Below, one piece after another: positions 51,772 through 60,220 of a stretch of 64,000 bases of DNA (position 1 is the first letter of the stretch; every line of letters starts with the position of its first letter). This stretch comes from Bordetella bronchialis (GTDB lineage Bacteria; Pseudomonadota; Gammaproteobacteria; Burkholderiales; Burkholderiaceae_B): assembly GCF_001676705.1 (NCBI RefSeq), contig NZ_CP016170.1, positions 5,022,001-5,086,000 of the forward strand, in the 5' to 3' direction. The notes under the pieces were generated by a model, which saw only the letters and a list, made by a program, of their open reading frames with translations, searched no databases and was not told the DNA's origin. Position numbers and translations under genes: made by a program.

Positions 51772-54381
51772 ATGCGCACGCCGTTCTCTCTCGATTCCAT
51801 CGACCGTGGCTCTCGCGCCATGCCCGCGCGCCGCGCCATCATCCACGGCCACCGCGCCTGCACCCATGCGGAACTGCAGGCGGCGTCCGGGCGCGTGGCC
51901 GCACGGCTGCGCGACCTGGGCGTCGGCCCGGGCGCCATCGTCGGCATCGCGCTGGACCGCTCGATCGAATGGGTCGCCGCCATGCTGGGTATCCTGAAAT
52001 GCGGCGCCGCCTATCTGCCGCTGGACCCGGCATATCCGGAGGAACGGCTTGCGCTGTACATCGCGGACAGCGGGGCCCGCCACATCATCGCCGATGCCGC
52101 GCACCGCCACCTTGGCGGGGACCGCGCCCTGACGATGGAGGAACTGGCGAACGGCGCGTACGTGGATGAAGCCGGCTCGCCCGGGGCCCCGCCGGTGGCG
52201 ACAGGCCCGTCCGAGCCATCCGTGGACGGCGGCCATCCCGCCTATGTGCTCTATACGTCCGGTTCCACCGGCCGCCCCAAGGGCGTGGTCGTTTCCCGCG
52301 ACGCCCTCGCGTACCAGATGGCCTGGTTCGTCGGCGAGTTCGCGTGCACCGCCGACGACGTCTTCCTGCAGAAGACGCCCACGGCGTTCGACGCATCGGT
52401 GTGGGAATACCTGGCGCCGTTGAGCGTGGGCGCCACCATGGTCATCGCCGACAACACGCCCGACGCCATTGCCGAGGCGGCCCGCCGGCACGGCGCCACG
52501 CTATTGCAGGTGGTCCCGGCCATGCTGCGCGTGTTGGCCGAGCCGGCGGCGCTGCGCGACCTGGCCAGCCTGCGGCTGCTGTTCAGCGGCGGCGAGCCCC
52601 TGCCCCGCGGCCTGGTCGACCAGGTCCATGGGCACCTGCCCATCCCCGTCGTCAACCTGTACGGGCCGACCGAAGCCACCGTCCAATGCGCTTTCCACGT
52701 GTGCGAGCCCGGCGACGGCGACACCCGCGATCCGGTGCCGCTGGGACGCCCCCTGCCCGGCACGGCCTTCCACATCGACGCCGCCGACGCCGAAAGCGGC
52801 GCCGGCGAACTGATCGTAGAGGGCCCCGGGGTGGCGCAGGGCTATCGCGGCCAGCCCGAATTGACCGCGACGCGCTTCGGCGTCTCGCGGACGGGCGGGC
52901 GCACATACCGCACGGGCGACCGCGTCATGCGGGACGGCCGTGGCGACTACCTGTTCCTGGGCCGCGGCGACAACCAGGTCAAGCTGCGCGGACTGCGGAT
53001 AGAGCTGGAGGAAATCGAACAGGCGCTGCTACGCGCGATGCCGGCGCTGCGCGGCGCCATGGCGATCGTCAACCCCGCCCAGCAGATCGAGCTCTTCGTC
53101 GATGCCGGCACGATGCCCTGGGACGAAGCCGCCGCTCGCGCGGCATTGGCGGGCGCGCTGCCCGCCTACATGCAGCCGGCCCTGTACACCGTGCTGGACC
53201 GCCTGCCGGCACTGCCCAACGGCAAATGGGACCGCGCTGCCCTGAGCCGCTTGAGCGCATGCGGCGCAGCCCGGGTCGTCGATAGCAGCCGCGACGATGC
53301 CGCCTCCCCGACGCGGCAGGCCCCCGCCCAGGACGAGGTCGCAGACCGCGTTCGCGCGGCCTGGTCCGCGCTGCTGCCCCGGGACATGGGCGACGACAGC
53401 CACTTCTTCCGCGGCGGCGGCCATTCCCTGCTTGCCATGCAATTGATCGCCGCGCTGAACCGGGACTTCGGCCTGGCGCTTTCCGCCAGCGCGCTGTTCT
53501 CGCAACCCACGCTGGGCAGCCTGATCGGCATGGTGCGCGCGGCCGTGGCCGACGCCGCACGCCGCGGCGCCGGCCCGGGCTTCGTCAAACTGGCAGGACG
53601 CGCGGGCGCGCCGCGGGTGTGGTTCATCCATCCGGCCGGCGGCGGCATCTGGTGCTATCGCGACATCGCCGAAGCGGCCAGCGGGGTGGAATCCTATGGC
53701 ATCGCCTGCGAGCCGCTGGACCAGGCCGGCGGCTATGAAACGGACCTGAGACGCATGGCCCATCGCTACGCGGACCGCATCCTGGCGCGGCAATCCGACG
53801 AACCGGTGATCCTGTGCGGCTACAGCTTCGGCGGCAATGTGGCCTATGAAATGGCGGTGTACCTTCAATCCCAGGGCGTGGAGCCCGCCTTGCTGGCATT
53901 GCTGGACACCTACATCAGCCGGCCCACCGGCCAGGACACACTGGACTTCATCGCCAGTTATGCGCGCAAGCTGGTCGACGGCGGCGCCCAGGCGCCCTCG
54001 CGTGCCGCCCTGGCGGCCATGCCGGTGGGCGCACGCAACAAACTGCTGCTCGAGATGGGCGTGCGCGGCGGCCATCTGCCCGCCGACGCCACGCTGCGGG
54101 ATGTGGAGCAAGGCCTGGCGATATGGATCGCCAACAACCAGGCGGCCGAAACGCACGTTCCGCGCGATGCCTTCGAAGGGCCCGCCTTGTTCATCCGCTG
54201 CACGGGCAATATCCGCGACAGCCTGCCAGGGTGGCCGCCGCTGCTGAAGTGGCTGCACGTGCAGGACGTGCCGGCCGACCACTACACGCTGTACCGGCCG
54301 CCCGTCGCGCCCTACATCGCCGCCTTGATCGAGTCGGCGATCCAGCGCTCGCTGCAGGGCAAGGTCCATGCCGTGGCCTAG
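51772..54381 (+). CDS. Single-module nonribosomal peptide synthetase A-PCP-TE without condensation domain
   Basis: An 869-residue protein. The adenylation domain (about 15-490) has LYTSGSTGRPKGVV, FDASVWEYLAPL, NLYGPTEATV, YRTGDRV and the Lys485 motif LPNGKWDR. The carrier domain has the phosphopantetheine Ser552 in FFRGGGHSLLAM. The thioesterase (about 605-869) has Ser685 in GYSFGGNV, Asp712 in LLDTY and His837 in DHYTLY. No condensation, epimerisation or reductase domain is present. Aligning the pocket to GrsA by eye gives the ten-residue code DAWQLSLVQK. The code does not match a common one; DAWQ and the final Lys resemble glutamine-type pockets. The product may be a free, hydroxylated or self-condensed amino acid. 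Confidence 0.88.
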   Translation: MRTPFSLDSIDRGSRAMPARRAIIHGHRACTHAELQAASGRVAARLRDLGVGPGAIVGIALDRSIEWVAAMLGILKCGAAYLPLDPAYPEERLALYIADSGARHIIADAAHRHLGGDRALTMEELANGAYVDEAGSPGAPPVATGPSEPSVDGGHPAYVLYTSGSTGRPKGVVVSRDALAYQMAWFVGEFACTADDVFLQKTPTAFDASVWEYLAPLSVGATMVIADNTPDAIAEAARRHGATLLQVVPAMLRVLAEPAALRDLASLRLLFSGGEPLPRGLVDQVHGHLPIPVVNLYGPTEATVQCAFHVCEPGDGDTRDPVPLGRPLPGTAFHIDAADAESGAGELIVEGPGVAQGYRGQPELTATRFGVSRTGGRTYRTGDRVMRDGRGDYLFLGRGDNQVKLRGLRIELEEIEQALLRAMPALRGAMAIVNPAQQIELFVDAGTMPWDEAAARAALAGALPAYMQPALYTVLDRLPALPNGKWDRAALSRLSACGAARVVDSSRDDAASPTRQAPAQDEVADRVRAAWSALLPRDMGDDSHFFRGGGHSLLAMQLIAALNRDFGLALSASALFSQPTLGSLIGMVRAAVADAARRGAGPGFVKLAGRAGAPRVWFIHPAGGGIWCYRDIAEAASGVESYGIACEPLDQAGGYETDLRRMAHRYADRILARQSDEPVILCGYSFGGNVAYEMAVYLQSQGVEPALLALLDTYISRPTGQDTLDFIASYARKLVDGGAQAPSRAALAAMPVGARNKLLLEMGVRGGHLPADATLRDVEQGLAIWIANNQAAETHVPRDAFEGPALFIRCTGNIRDSLPGWPPLLKWLHVQDVPADHYTLYRPPVAPYIAALIESAIQRSLQGKVHAVA

Positions 54382-55564
54382 CAAGAGGCCGGCCGCGCCG
54401 CGCCATCTTCCCCTGCTGGTCGCCATGACGTCCGTGTGCGGCTTCGTCGCCACGGACATCTTCCTGCCGGCCATTCCGGCGCTGTCGCTGGCCTACGAGC
54501 GGGACGCCACGCAGATCCAGGCGATGTTCAGCGTGTTCCTCTATGCCCTGGCCGTCAGCCAGCTGGTCCATGGCCCGCTCTCCGATGTCCTGGGGCGGCG
54601 CATCCCCCTGTTGGCCTCGCTGGCGGCGTATTCGATCGCCTCGCTCGCCATTCCCTGGACCGACCGCTATGAAGCCGTCCTGCTCTGGCGCGTCGTGCAG
54701 GGCGTGGGCGCCTGCGGCGCCATCGTGGTGGGGCGCGCCGTGGCGGCGGATTTCCATCGCGGGGACGCGTTGCGCGACTTCTTCCTGGGCGTATCCATCT
54801 TCGTGGGCATGTCGCCCGCCCTGGCGCCGGTGCTGGGGCAGCAGTTGTACTCGGCCCTGGGCTGGCAGGCCTGCTTCGTCTTCACGGCGGCCTTCGGCGC
54901 GCTGCTGGGCCTGCTGGTCTACGCCGGACTTCCGGAAAGCCGCGACGCGGCGGCGGCTGCCGGGGTGGGCGTGCGCCATGCGCTCACCGCTTATGCGCAG
55001 GTACTGCGCGCGCCGGGCTTCTTGCTCAACACGGCCATCATCGCGGTCGCGCAAGCGGCCTACTTCGCCTATCTGTCCGAATCCACCTTCCTGCTGCTGC
55101 GCCAGGGCGTGCCGGCCGGCGCGCTGGGCTACGCCTATATCAGCCTGGCGGCCGCCTATGTGGCGGGCAATACCGTCGCCCGCGTGCTGGCGCCACGGGT
55201 CGGCAGTCCGGCGCTCTACCGCCACGGCAGCCTGCTGTTCCTGTGCGCCGGCATCGCGCTGGGCGTGGGCCTGCCCTTGCTGCCGGCTTCCACCGCCCTG
55301 CTGCTGGCCGGCGTCTCGGTGCTGACCTTCGCGAACGGCTTCCTGCTCCCTTTGGGCACCGCCGCGGCGGTAGGCGCGGCCCGGGCCCACACGGCGAGCG
55401 CCTCGGGCCTGGCCGGCTTCCTGCAGCTTTCCTGCGCGGCGCTGGCCGCCCAAGCGATAGGCCCGCTGACCTCGCACCGGCCCGCCGCGTTCGGCGGTGT
55501 CATGCTGGGCTTGGGCATGGCCAACTTCGCGCTTTATCTCGCCCTGCGCAAACGACTCGCCTGA
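54368..55564 (+). CDS. MFS multidrug exporter (Bcr/CflA type)
   Basis: A 398-residue protein with about twelve helices: VCGFVATDIFLPAIPALSLA, then MFSVFLYALAVSQLVHGPLSDVLGRR, a Bcr/CflA-like start, and LGWQACFVFTAAFGALLGLL. It overlaps the synthetase end by 14 bases, pointing to cotranscription and to export of the synthetase product. The start is ATG 54368; an in-frame ATG at 54425 would remove 19 basic residues. Confidence 0.9.
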   Translation: MPWPSKRPAAPRHLPLLVAMTSVCGFVATDIFLPAIPALSLAYERDATQIQAMFSVFLYALAVSQLVHGPLSDVLGRRIPLLASLAAYSIASLAIPWTDRYEAVLLWRVVQGVGACGAIVVGRAVAADFHRGDALRDFFLGVSIFVGMSPALAPVLGQQLYSALGWQACFVFTAAFGALLGLLVYAGLPESRDAAAAAGVGVRHALTAYAQVLRAPGFLLNTAIIAVAQAAYFAYLSESTFLLLRQGVPAGALGYAYISLAAAYVAGNTVARVLAPRVGSPALYRHGSLLFLCAGIALGVGLPLLPASTALLLAGVSVLTFANGFLLPLGTAAAVGAARAHTASASGLAGFLQLSCAALAAQAIGPLTSHRPAAFGGVMLGLGMANFALYLALRKRLA

Positions 55565-55576
55565 AGGAGCATCGTC

Positions 55577-57169
55577 GTGCTATTACCGTTCCGCGCCGCG
55601 GCGCTACCCGCGGACATCGCCGACTTCACCCTTACCCAGGCCATTGCGGCGCTGCGCCGCCGCACCATACGCCCGCGCGAGGTCATCGCCGCCGCGATGC
55701 GCCGCCATGCGGAAAACAGCCATTCCGGCGCTTTCATTTCCGCCGCCTACGAAGTCCTGCTGGAAGGGTGGGCGCACGACACGGCGGCGGACGCGCCCTT
55801 GGCGCCTGTTTCGCTGCATGGCATGCCCATCGCCGTGAAGGACAATGTCCACGTGGCCGGCTTCGCCAACACCGCCGGCACGCCGGGGCTGGCCGGCTTC
55901 CGGCCGGGGCGCGACGCCACCGTGATACGCCGCCTGCGCGAGGCCGGCGCGCTCTTGGTGGGCAAGACCAATATGCATGAACTATCGCTGGGCGTCACCT
56001 CGCACAACGCGCACTTCGGCGACGTGCGCAACGCACGCGATCCGTCGCGCCTGGCCGGCGGATCCAGCGGCGGCAGCGCCGTCGCCGTGGCGCTTGGCCT
56101 GGCCTACGCGGCGATCGGCACCGATACCGCGGGATCGATACGCATCCCGGCCGCCCTGAATGGCATTGTCGGGCTGCGCCCCACCGTGGGGCGGTATCCG
56201 GCGGACGGCGTGGCGCCGGTCAGCCCGACGCGAGACACCCCGGGACCGATGGCCCGCACCGTGGCCGACGTCGCCCTGGTCGATCAGGTCATCACCGGGT
56301 CGCAACGCCCCATCGTGCCGGTCAGGCCCGAACGCATACGCCTGGGCGTGGTGCGCGGCTTCTTCTTCGAAGGCCTGGATGTCCAGGTCCACCAGCTGAT
56401 ACATGCCGCGCTGCAGCGCCTGCAGGATAGCGGCGTGCAACTGATCGAGCTGCGCATGCCCGAGCTGGGCACGCTCAGCGAGACCGCCGGCACGGCCATC
56501 GGCTTCGCCGAGTTCTGGCCCGCCATGGAACACTACCTGCGGACCCACGACACCGGCCTGTCCATGGCCGACGTGGCACGCGCCGCCGCCGGCAGCGACG
56601 TCCGGGCCCTGATCGAGAATTTCCTCGCGCCCGGCTCGCCGCACGGCGTCACGCCGGAAGGCTATGAAACCGCGCTGCGCACCCATCGCCCGGCGCTGCG
56701 CCGCCTGTTCCTGGAACAATTCTGCCGGCACAAGCTGGACGGCATCGTCCTGCCGACCACCATCGCCGTGGCAGGCTGCCTGTCCTCCGCGGGCGGCGTC
56801 GTGGAGCTGAACGAGTCGCCGGTCTCGGCCAACTATGCCTATCTGCGTAATACCCTGCCCGCCAGCAACGCCGGGCTGCCCGGCCTGACCCTGCCGGCAG
56901 GCTATACCGCGCAGGGCCAGGCCGTGGGTATCGAGATCGATGGTCCGCCCCATGCCGACCGGCAGTTGCTGTCCATCGGCCTGACGTTGGAGTCCATCCT
57001 GTCCGTGCCGGCCCGATGGCAGGCCGCCGCCGACTATCCGCCCATGGCGGTACTGGCCCGGGCGACCAGCGCGCAGGGCACTTCCTGCCGCAGCGCCGCG
57101 GCCGGTTCGCCGGCATCGCGCTTCAACAGGGCCAGCACCGCGAGCGCCGCCGCACGCCCGATCTCATAA
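55577..57169 (+). CDS. Amidase-signature enzyme 5 with a non-conserved C-terminal tail
   Basis: A 530-residue frame. The triad is Lys88 (MPIAVKDNVHV), the cis-serine in AGGSSGGSAVA and Ser187 in GTDTAGSIRIPA. It belongs to a different branch from the amidases at 29191-42049, nearer mandelamide/indoleacetamide hydrolases. GTG 55577 is preceded by AAGGAG. The family core ends near residue 490; the last ~40 residues are antisense to the 3' end of the convergent LacI gene (136-base overlap), so the stop was probably lost. It may trim the synthetase product or supply its substrate (inference). Confidence 0.85.
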   Translation: MLLPFRAAALPADIADFTLTQAIAALRRRTIRPREVIAAAMRRHAENSHSGAFISAAYEVLLEGWAHDTAADAPLAPVSLHGMPIAVKDNVHVAGFANTAGTPGLAGFRPGRDATVIRRLREAGALLVGKTNMHELSLGVTSHNAHFGDVRNARDPSRLAGGSSGGSAVAVALGLAYAAIGTDTAGSIRIPAALNGIVGLRPTVGRYPADGVAPVSPTRDTPGPMARTVADVALVDQVITGSQRPIVPVRPERIRLGVVRGFFFEGLDVQVHQLIHAALQRLQDSGVQLIELRMPELGTLSETAGTAIGFAEFWPAMEHYLRTHDTGLSMADVARAAAGSDVRALIENFLAPGSPHGVTPEGYETALRTHRPALRRLFLEQFCRHKLDGIVLPTTIAVAGCLSSAGGVVELNESPVSANYAYLRNTLPASNAGLPGLTLPAGYTAQGQAVGIEIDGPPHADRQLLSIGLTLESILSVPARWQAAADYPPMAVLARATSAQGTSCRSAAAGSPASRFNRASTASAAARPIS

Positions 57170-58137
57170 GGCTCCGGCCGCACCGTCGTCAGCGATGGCG
57201 ACAGTATGGTCGCCACCGGCGCATCGCCGAACCCCGCCACGCCGCAATCCCGCGGCACCTGCACGGCATAGGCCGGCGCGCGCAGAATCGCCGCCACCGC
57301 CATGTTGTCGTTGGCGAAGGCCAGCGCGCGCGGCCGCGATGCCGGGTCTTCCGCGGCCCAGGCGGCGACGGCGGCCTCGCCGGCCAGGAAATCATCGCCA
57401 GCCTGCGCGCGCACGACTTCCGCATGCCGTCCGGCCTGGCGCATGGCGAGTGCGAAACCCTCCCCGCGCCGCGTCGCGCGCACGTCCTGGGACGTGGCGG
57501 GAAGGATGAACCGCGCGCGCCGCACGCCCTGCTCGATGAAATGCCGGGCGACCAGGGCGCCGGCATCCGCTTGCCGGAATCCGACCTGGTGGAAGGGCCG
57601 GTCCTCCACCATGTCCCAGGCCTCCACGACCGGAATACGGGTGCCGCGCAGCAGCGCCTCGATGTCCGGCGTGTGGTCGCCGCGCGTCAGGATCAATGCC
57701 GCGGGATGCCAGCCCAGGAAGGTGCGGATGGCACGGGCCTCCGCATCCTGCATGTAGTCGCTGCTGGCAAGCAGCAGCTGCAGCGCGTTTTGCTCCAGGA
57801 CTTCGGTGATGCCCTGCACCACCCGCGCAAAAGTCGGGCTGCCGACGTTCTGCATCACCGCGCCCACCACGCCGCCCGCGGACGACGCCAGGCGTCTTGC
57901 GACCTGGCTGGGCACGTAGCCGGTCTGTTCTATCGTCTGACGCAGACGCTCGCGCAGCGTCTCGGACACCGACGATGGCGAGTTGAAGTAGCGCGATACC
58001 GTGACGACCGAGACGCCGGCGAGCTTGGCGATGTCGCGGTTGGTGGTGGCCAGCAATTTGGGACGCGGGCCGCGGCGGCGCGCGCCCGCGCTGTCGTCGG
58101 CGGCCGCGGCCGGGCCGCCCGGTTCCTTGGCGCTCAT
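57034..58137 (-). CDS. LacI family transcriptional regulator (GntR-type)
   Basis: A 367-residue regulator. The LacI helix-turn-helix is NRDIAKLAGVSVVTVSRYFN followed by the hinge VARRLASS, then the periplasmic-binding-like effector domain (GGVVGAVMQNVGSPTFARVV, LLLASSDYMQDAEARAIRTF, RPRALAFANDNMAVAAIL). ATG 58137 (MSAKEPGG) is used. It is divergent from the Bug-aldolase-dehydratase genes and faces twin palindromes at 58228-58278, so it is probably their repressor. Its 3' end overlaps the amidase 5 reading frame. Confidence 0.92.
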   Translation of the reverse strand: MSAKEPGGPAAAADDSAGARRRGPRPKLLATTNRDIAKLAGVSVVTVSRYFNSPSSVSETLRERLRQTIEQTGYVPSQVARRLASSAGGVVGAVMQNVGSPTFARVVQGITEVLEQNALQLLLASSDYMQDAEARAIRTFLGWHPAALILTRGDHTPDIEALLRGTRIPVVEAWDMVEDRPFHQVGFRQADAGALVARHFIEQGVRRARFILPATSQDVRATRRGEGFALAMRQAGRHAEVVRAQAGDDFLAGEAAVAAWAAEDPASRPRALAFANDNMAVAAILRAPAYAVQVPRDCGVAGFGDAPVATILSPSLTTVRPEPYEIGRAAALAVLALLKRDAGEPAAALRQEVPCALVARASTAMGG

Positions 58138-58227
58138 GGATGTCCCAGGGTGCACGCGCGCCCTGCCAGGCGTTGCCGGGCGCGCGGATTGACGGATGAC
58201 GAGGCGGAATAATACACTTCCGCCCCG

Positions 58228-58278
58228 ATGGAACCGGTTTCATTGTTTGATCGTGTCGAAAAATGAAACCGGTTCCAT
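58228..58278. promoter_or_regulatory. Twin LacI-family operators in opposite orientation
   Basis: ATGGAACCGGTTTCAT (58228-58243) and its exact reverse complement ATGAAACCGGTTCCAT (58263-58278) lie 35 bases apart centre to centre. Each is a 16-base palindrome with one mismatched pair and the central CG expected of LacI-family sites. Their mirrored arrangement suggests cooperative or looped binding by the divergent regulator. Confidence 0.8.
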
Positions 58279-58401
58279 ACGGCGGCGCGGCCCAGCCACA
58301 CTCTGGCCGAAGGACGCGCAGCCCACACCGAGCAGACCCATAAAACCGCCGACGGCCACCCTGGCGCCGCCGGCCCAAGTAAAAGATCCGGAGACCGCGA
58401 T

Positions 58402-59397
58402 ATGTCCCTCGTCCCCTTCCCGCGCCCGCTGCTGGCCGGCGCCCTGGTCCTTGCCTCCTTGGGTGTGGCGCCCGCGCAGGCGCAGTCCGCACCGGGCTAT
58501 CCGGCCCAGCCCATCACCATCGTCGTGCCGCAACCGGCCGGCGGCGCGGCGGACCAGTTCGCCCGTCCCTTCGGCCAGGCCTTGGGCAAGGAGCTGGGCC
58601 AGTCGGTGATCATCCTCAACCGCCCGGGCGCCAACGGCAATATCGCCGCGGCCAACGTCGCGCGCATAACGCCCGCCGACGGCTACACCGTCTTCTACGG
58701 CTCCGTCAGCACACTGGCGGTGAACCCGCACCTGTACAAGGACGCCGGTTTCGATCCCTTCAAGGACTTCCAACCCATCACGCTGACCAACCAGACGCCC
58801 AATGTACTGGTGGTGGGCGCGCAGACGCCCTACCGGTCGGTGGCCGACGTCATCGCGGCGGCCAAAGCCAAGCCGGGCGCGCTGGCCTTCGGTTCGGCCG
58901 GCAACGGCAACACCATGCATCTGGTCGGCCTGCAATTCCAATCCAAGGCGGGAATACAGCTGATGCACATCCCGTACAAGGGCGGTCCGGCGGCGCTCAA
59001 CGACGTGCTGGCGGGCCAGATCCCGATGATGTTCCACAACCTGTCGGCGGTGCTGCCCTTCCATCATGCCGGCAAGGTGCGCGTCCTGGCGGTGGCCGAC
59101 GTCAAGCGCTCGCCGCTGTTGCCGGATGTGCCGACCATGGCCGAAGCCGGCCTGCCCGGCGTGGAATCGGTGGCCTGGAGCGGCATGCTGGTACGCGCCG
59201 GCACGCCGCCGGCCATCGTCGACCGCCTGAACGCCGCCATGCGCAAGATCCTGGACGACCCGGCCTTCCGCAAGCCGCTGGAAGCGCAGGGATTCGAGAT
59301 CCTCTCCTCCACGCCCGACGTATTCGCCACCCGGCTCAAGAAGGACTACGACGCCATGGGCGCGGTGATCCGGGCAGGCAACGTCCACATCGACTGA
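58402..59397 (+). CDS. Bug family (TctC-like) periplasmic solute receptor
   Basis: A 331-residue Bug protein. The signal peptide MSLVPFPRPLLAGALVLASL is cleaved near AQA-Q; the mature part starts APGYPAQPITIVVPQPAGGA, followed by NRPGANGNIAAANVA. It is the first gene downstream of the twin operators and leads an aldolase and a dehydratase gene, so it probably binds a sugar acid. It lacks TctA/TctB partners nearby. Confidence 0.92.
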   Translation: MSLVPFPRPLLAGALVLASLGVAPAQAQSAPGYPAQPITIVVPQPAGGAADQFARPFGQALGKELGQSVIILNRPGANGNIAAANVARITPADGYTVFYGSVSTLAVNPHLYKDAGFDPFKDFQPITLTNQTPNVLVVGAQTPYRSVADVIAAAKAKPGALAFGSAGNGNTMHLVGLQFQSKAGIQLMHIPYKGGPAALNDVLAGQIPMMFHNLSAVLPFHHAGKVRVLAVADVKRSPLLPDVPTMAEAGLPGVESVAWSGMLVRAGTPPAIVDRLNAAMRKILDDPAFRKPLEAQGFEILSSTPDVFATRLKKDYDAMGAVIRAGNVHID

Positions 59398-59406
59398 GCA
59401 CCAACC

Positions 59407-60207
59407 ATGCCGCAACCCAATGCATTCAAGCAGGCCCTGCTGGCCGGCCGCGCCCAGATCGGCCTGTGGTCGACCCTGGCATCGCCCTATGTTTCCGAAC
59501 TGATCGCCGGCTCGGGCTTCGACTGGCTGCTGCTGGACACGGAACACACCCCCAGCGACGTGCCCATCATGCTCCAGCAGCTGCAGGCGGTGGCCGCCGA
59601 CCCGCGCCGCGCCACCTGCGCGGTGGTAAGGCCCGCCTGGAACGACGCCGTACTGATCAAGCGCTATCTGGACATCGGCGCGCAGTCGCTGCTGCTGCCT
59701 TTCGTGCAGAGCGCCGACGAAGCCGCCGCGGCGGTTGCCGCCACCCGCTACCCGCCGCTGGGCATACGCGGCATGGGCGGCACCATGCGCGCCAGCGACT
59801 TCGGCCGCGACGCCGCCTACGTGCGCGACGCACACAAGGAGATCTGCGTGCTGGTCCAGGTGGAAACCGGGGAAGCGCTGGACAATATCGAGGCCATCGC
59901 AGCGGTGGACGGCATCGACGGTATATTCATCGGGCCGGCCGACCTGTCCGCCAGCATGGGCTATCCGGGGGAGCTCCAGCACCCCAAGGTAAGCGCCGCC
60001 ATCGATGACGCCATCCGGCGCATACGCGCATGCGGCAAGGCCCCCGGCATCCTGATGCTGGACGAAAAGCGCGCGCGGGCCTGCCTGGAACTGGGCGCGC
60101 TATTCGTCGCGGTCGCCACCGACCAGGTGCTGCTGCGCAAGGCCGCCGACGACGTCGCCGCGCGCTTCGCCCGGGCCGGCAAGCCCGCCGCGGACGCCCA
60201 TTACTGA
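59407..60207 (+). CDS. HpcH/HpaI family class II aldolase
   Basis: A 266-residue aldolase with the HpcH/HpaI signature [45 protein letters not shown] and [15 protein letters not shown]. It splits 2-oxo-3-deoxy acids into pyruvate and an aldehyde using a divalent metal. The preceding and following genes encode a receptor and a dehydratase, which fits a non-phosphorylated sugar-acid pathway: acid to 2-oxo-3-deoxy acid to pyruvate plus aldehyde. It starts ten bases after the receptor gene. Confidence 0.92.
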   Translation: MPQPNAFKQALLAGRAQIGLWSTLASPYVSELIAGSGFDWLLLDTEHTPSDVPIMLQQLQAVAADPRRATCAVVRPAWNDAVLIKRYLDIGAQSLLLPFVQSADEAAAAVAATRYPPLGIRGMGGTMRASDFGRDAAYVRDAHKEICVLVQVETGEALDNIEAIAAVDGIDGIFIGPADLSASMGYPGELQHPKVSAAIDDAIRRIRACGKAPGILMLDEKRARACLELGALFVAVATDQVLLRKAADDVAARFARAGKPAADAHY

Positions 60208-60220
60208 ACGGATACCCACC

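Noticed and set aside
58189..58215. A promoter TTGACG-TAATAC upstream of the LacI operators.
   Set aside because: The spacing is 15 bases and it would fire toward the operators from within the regulator leader; not convincing enough to list.
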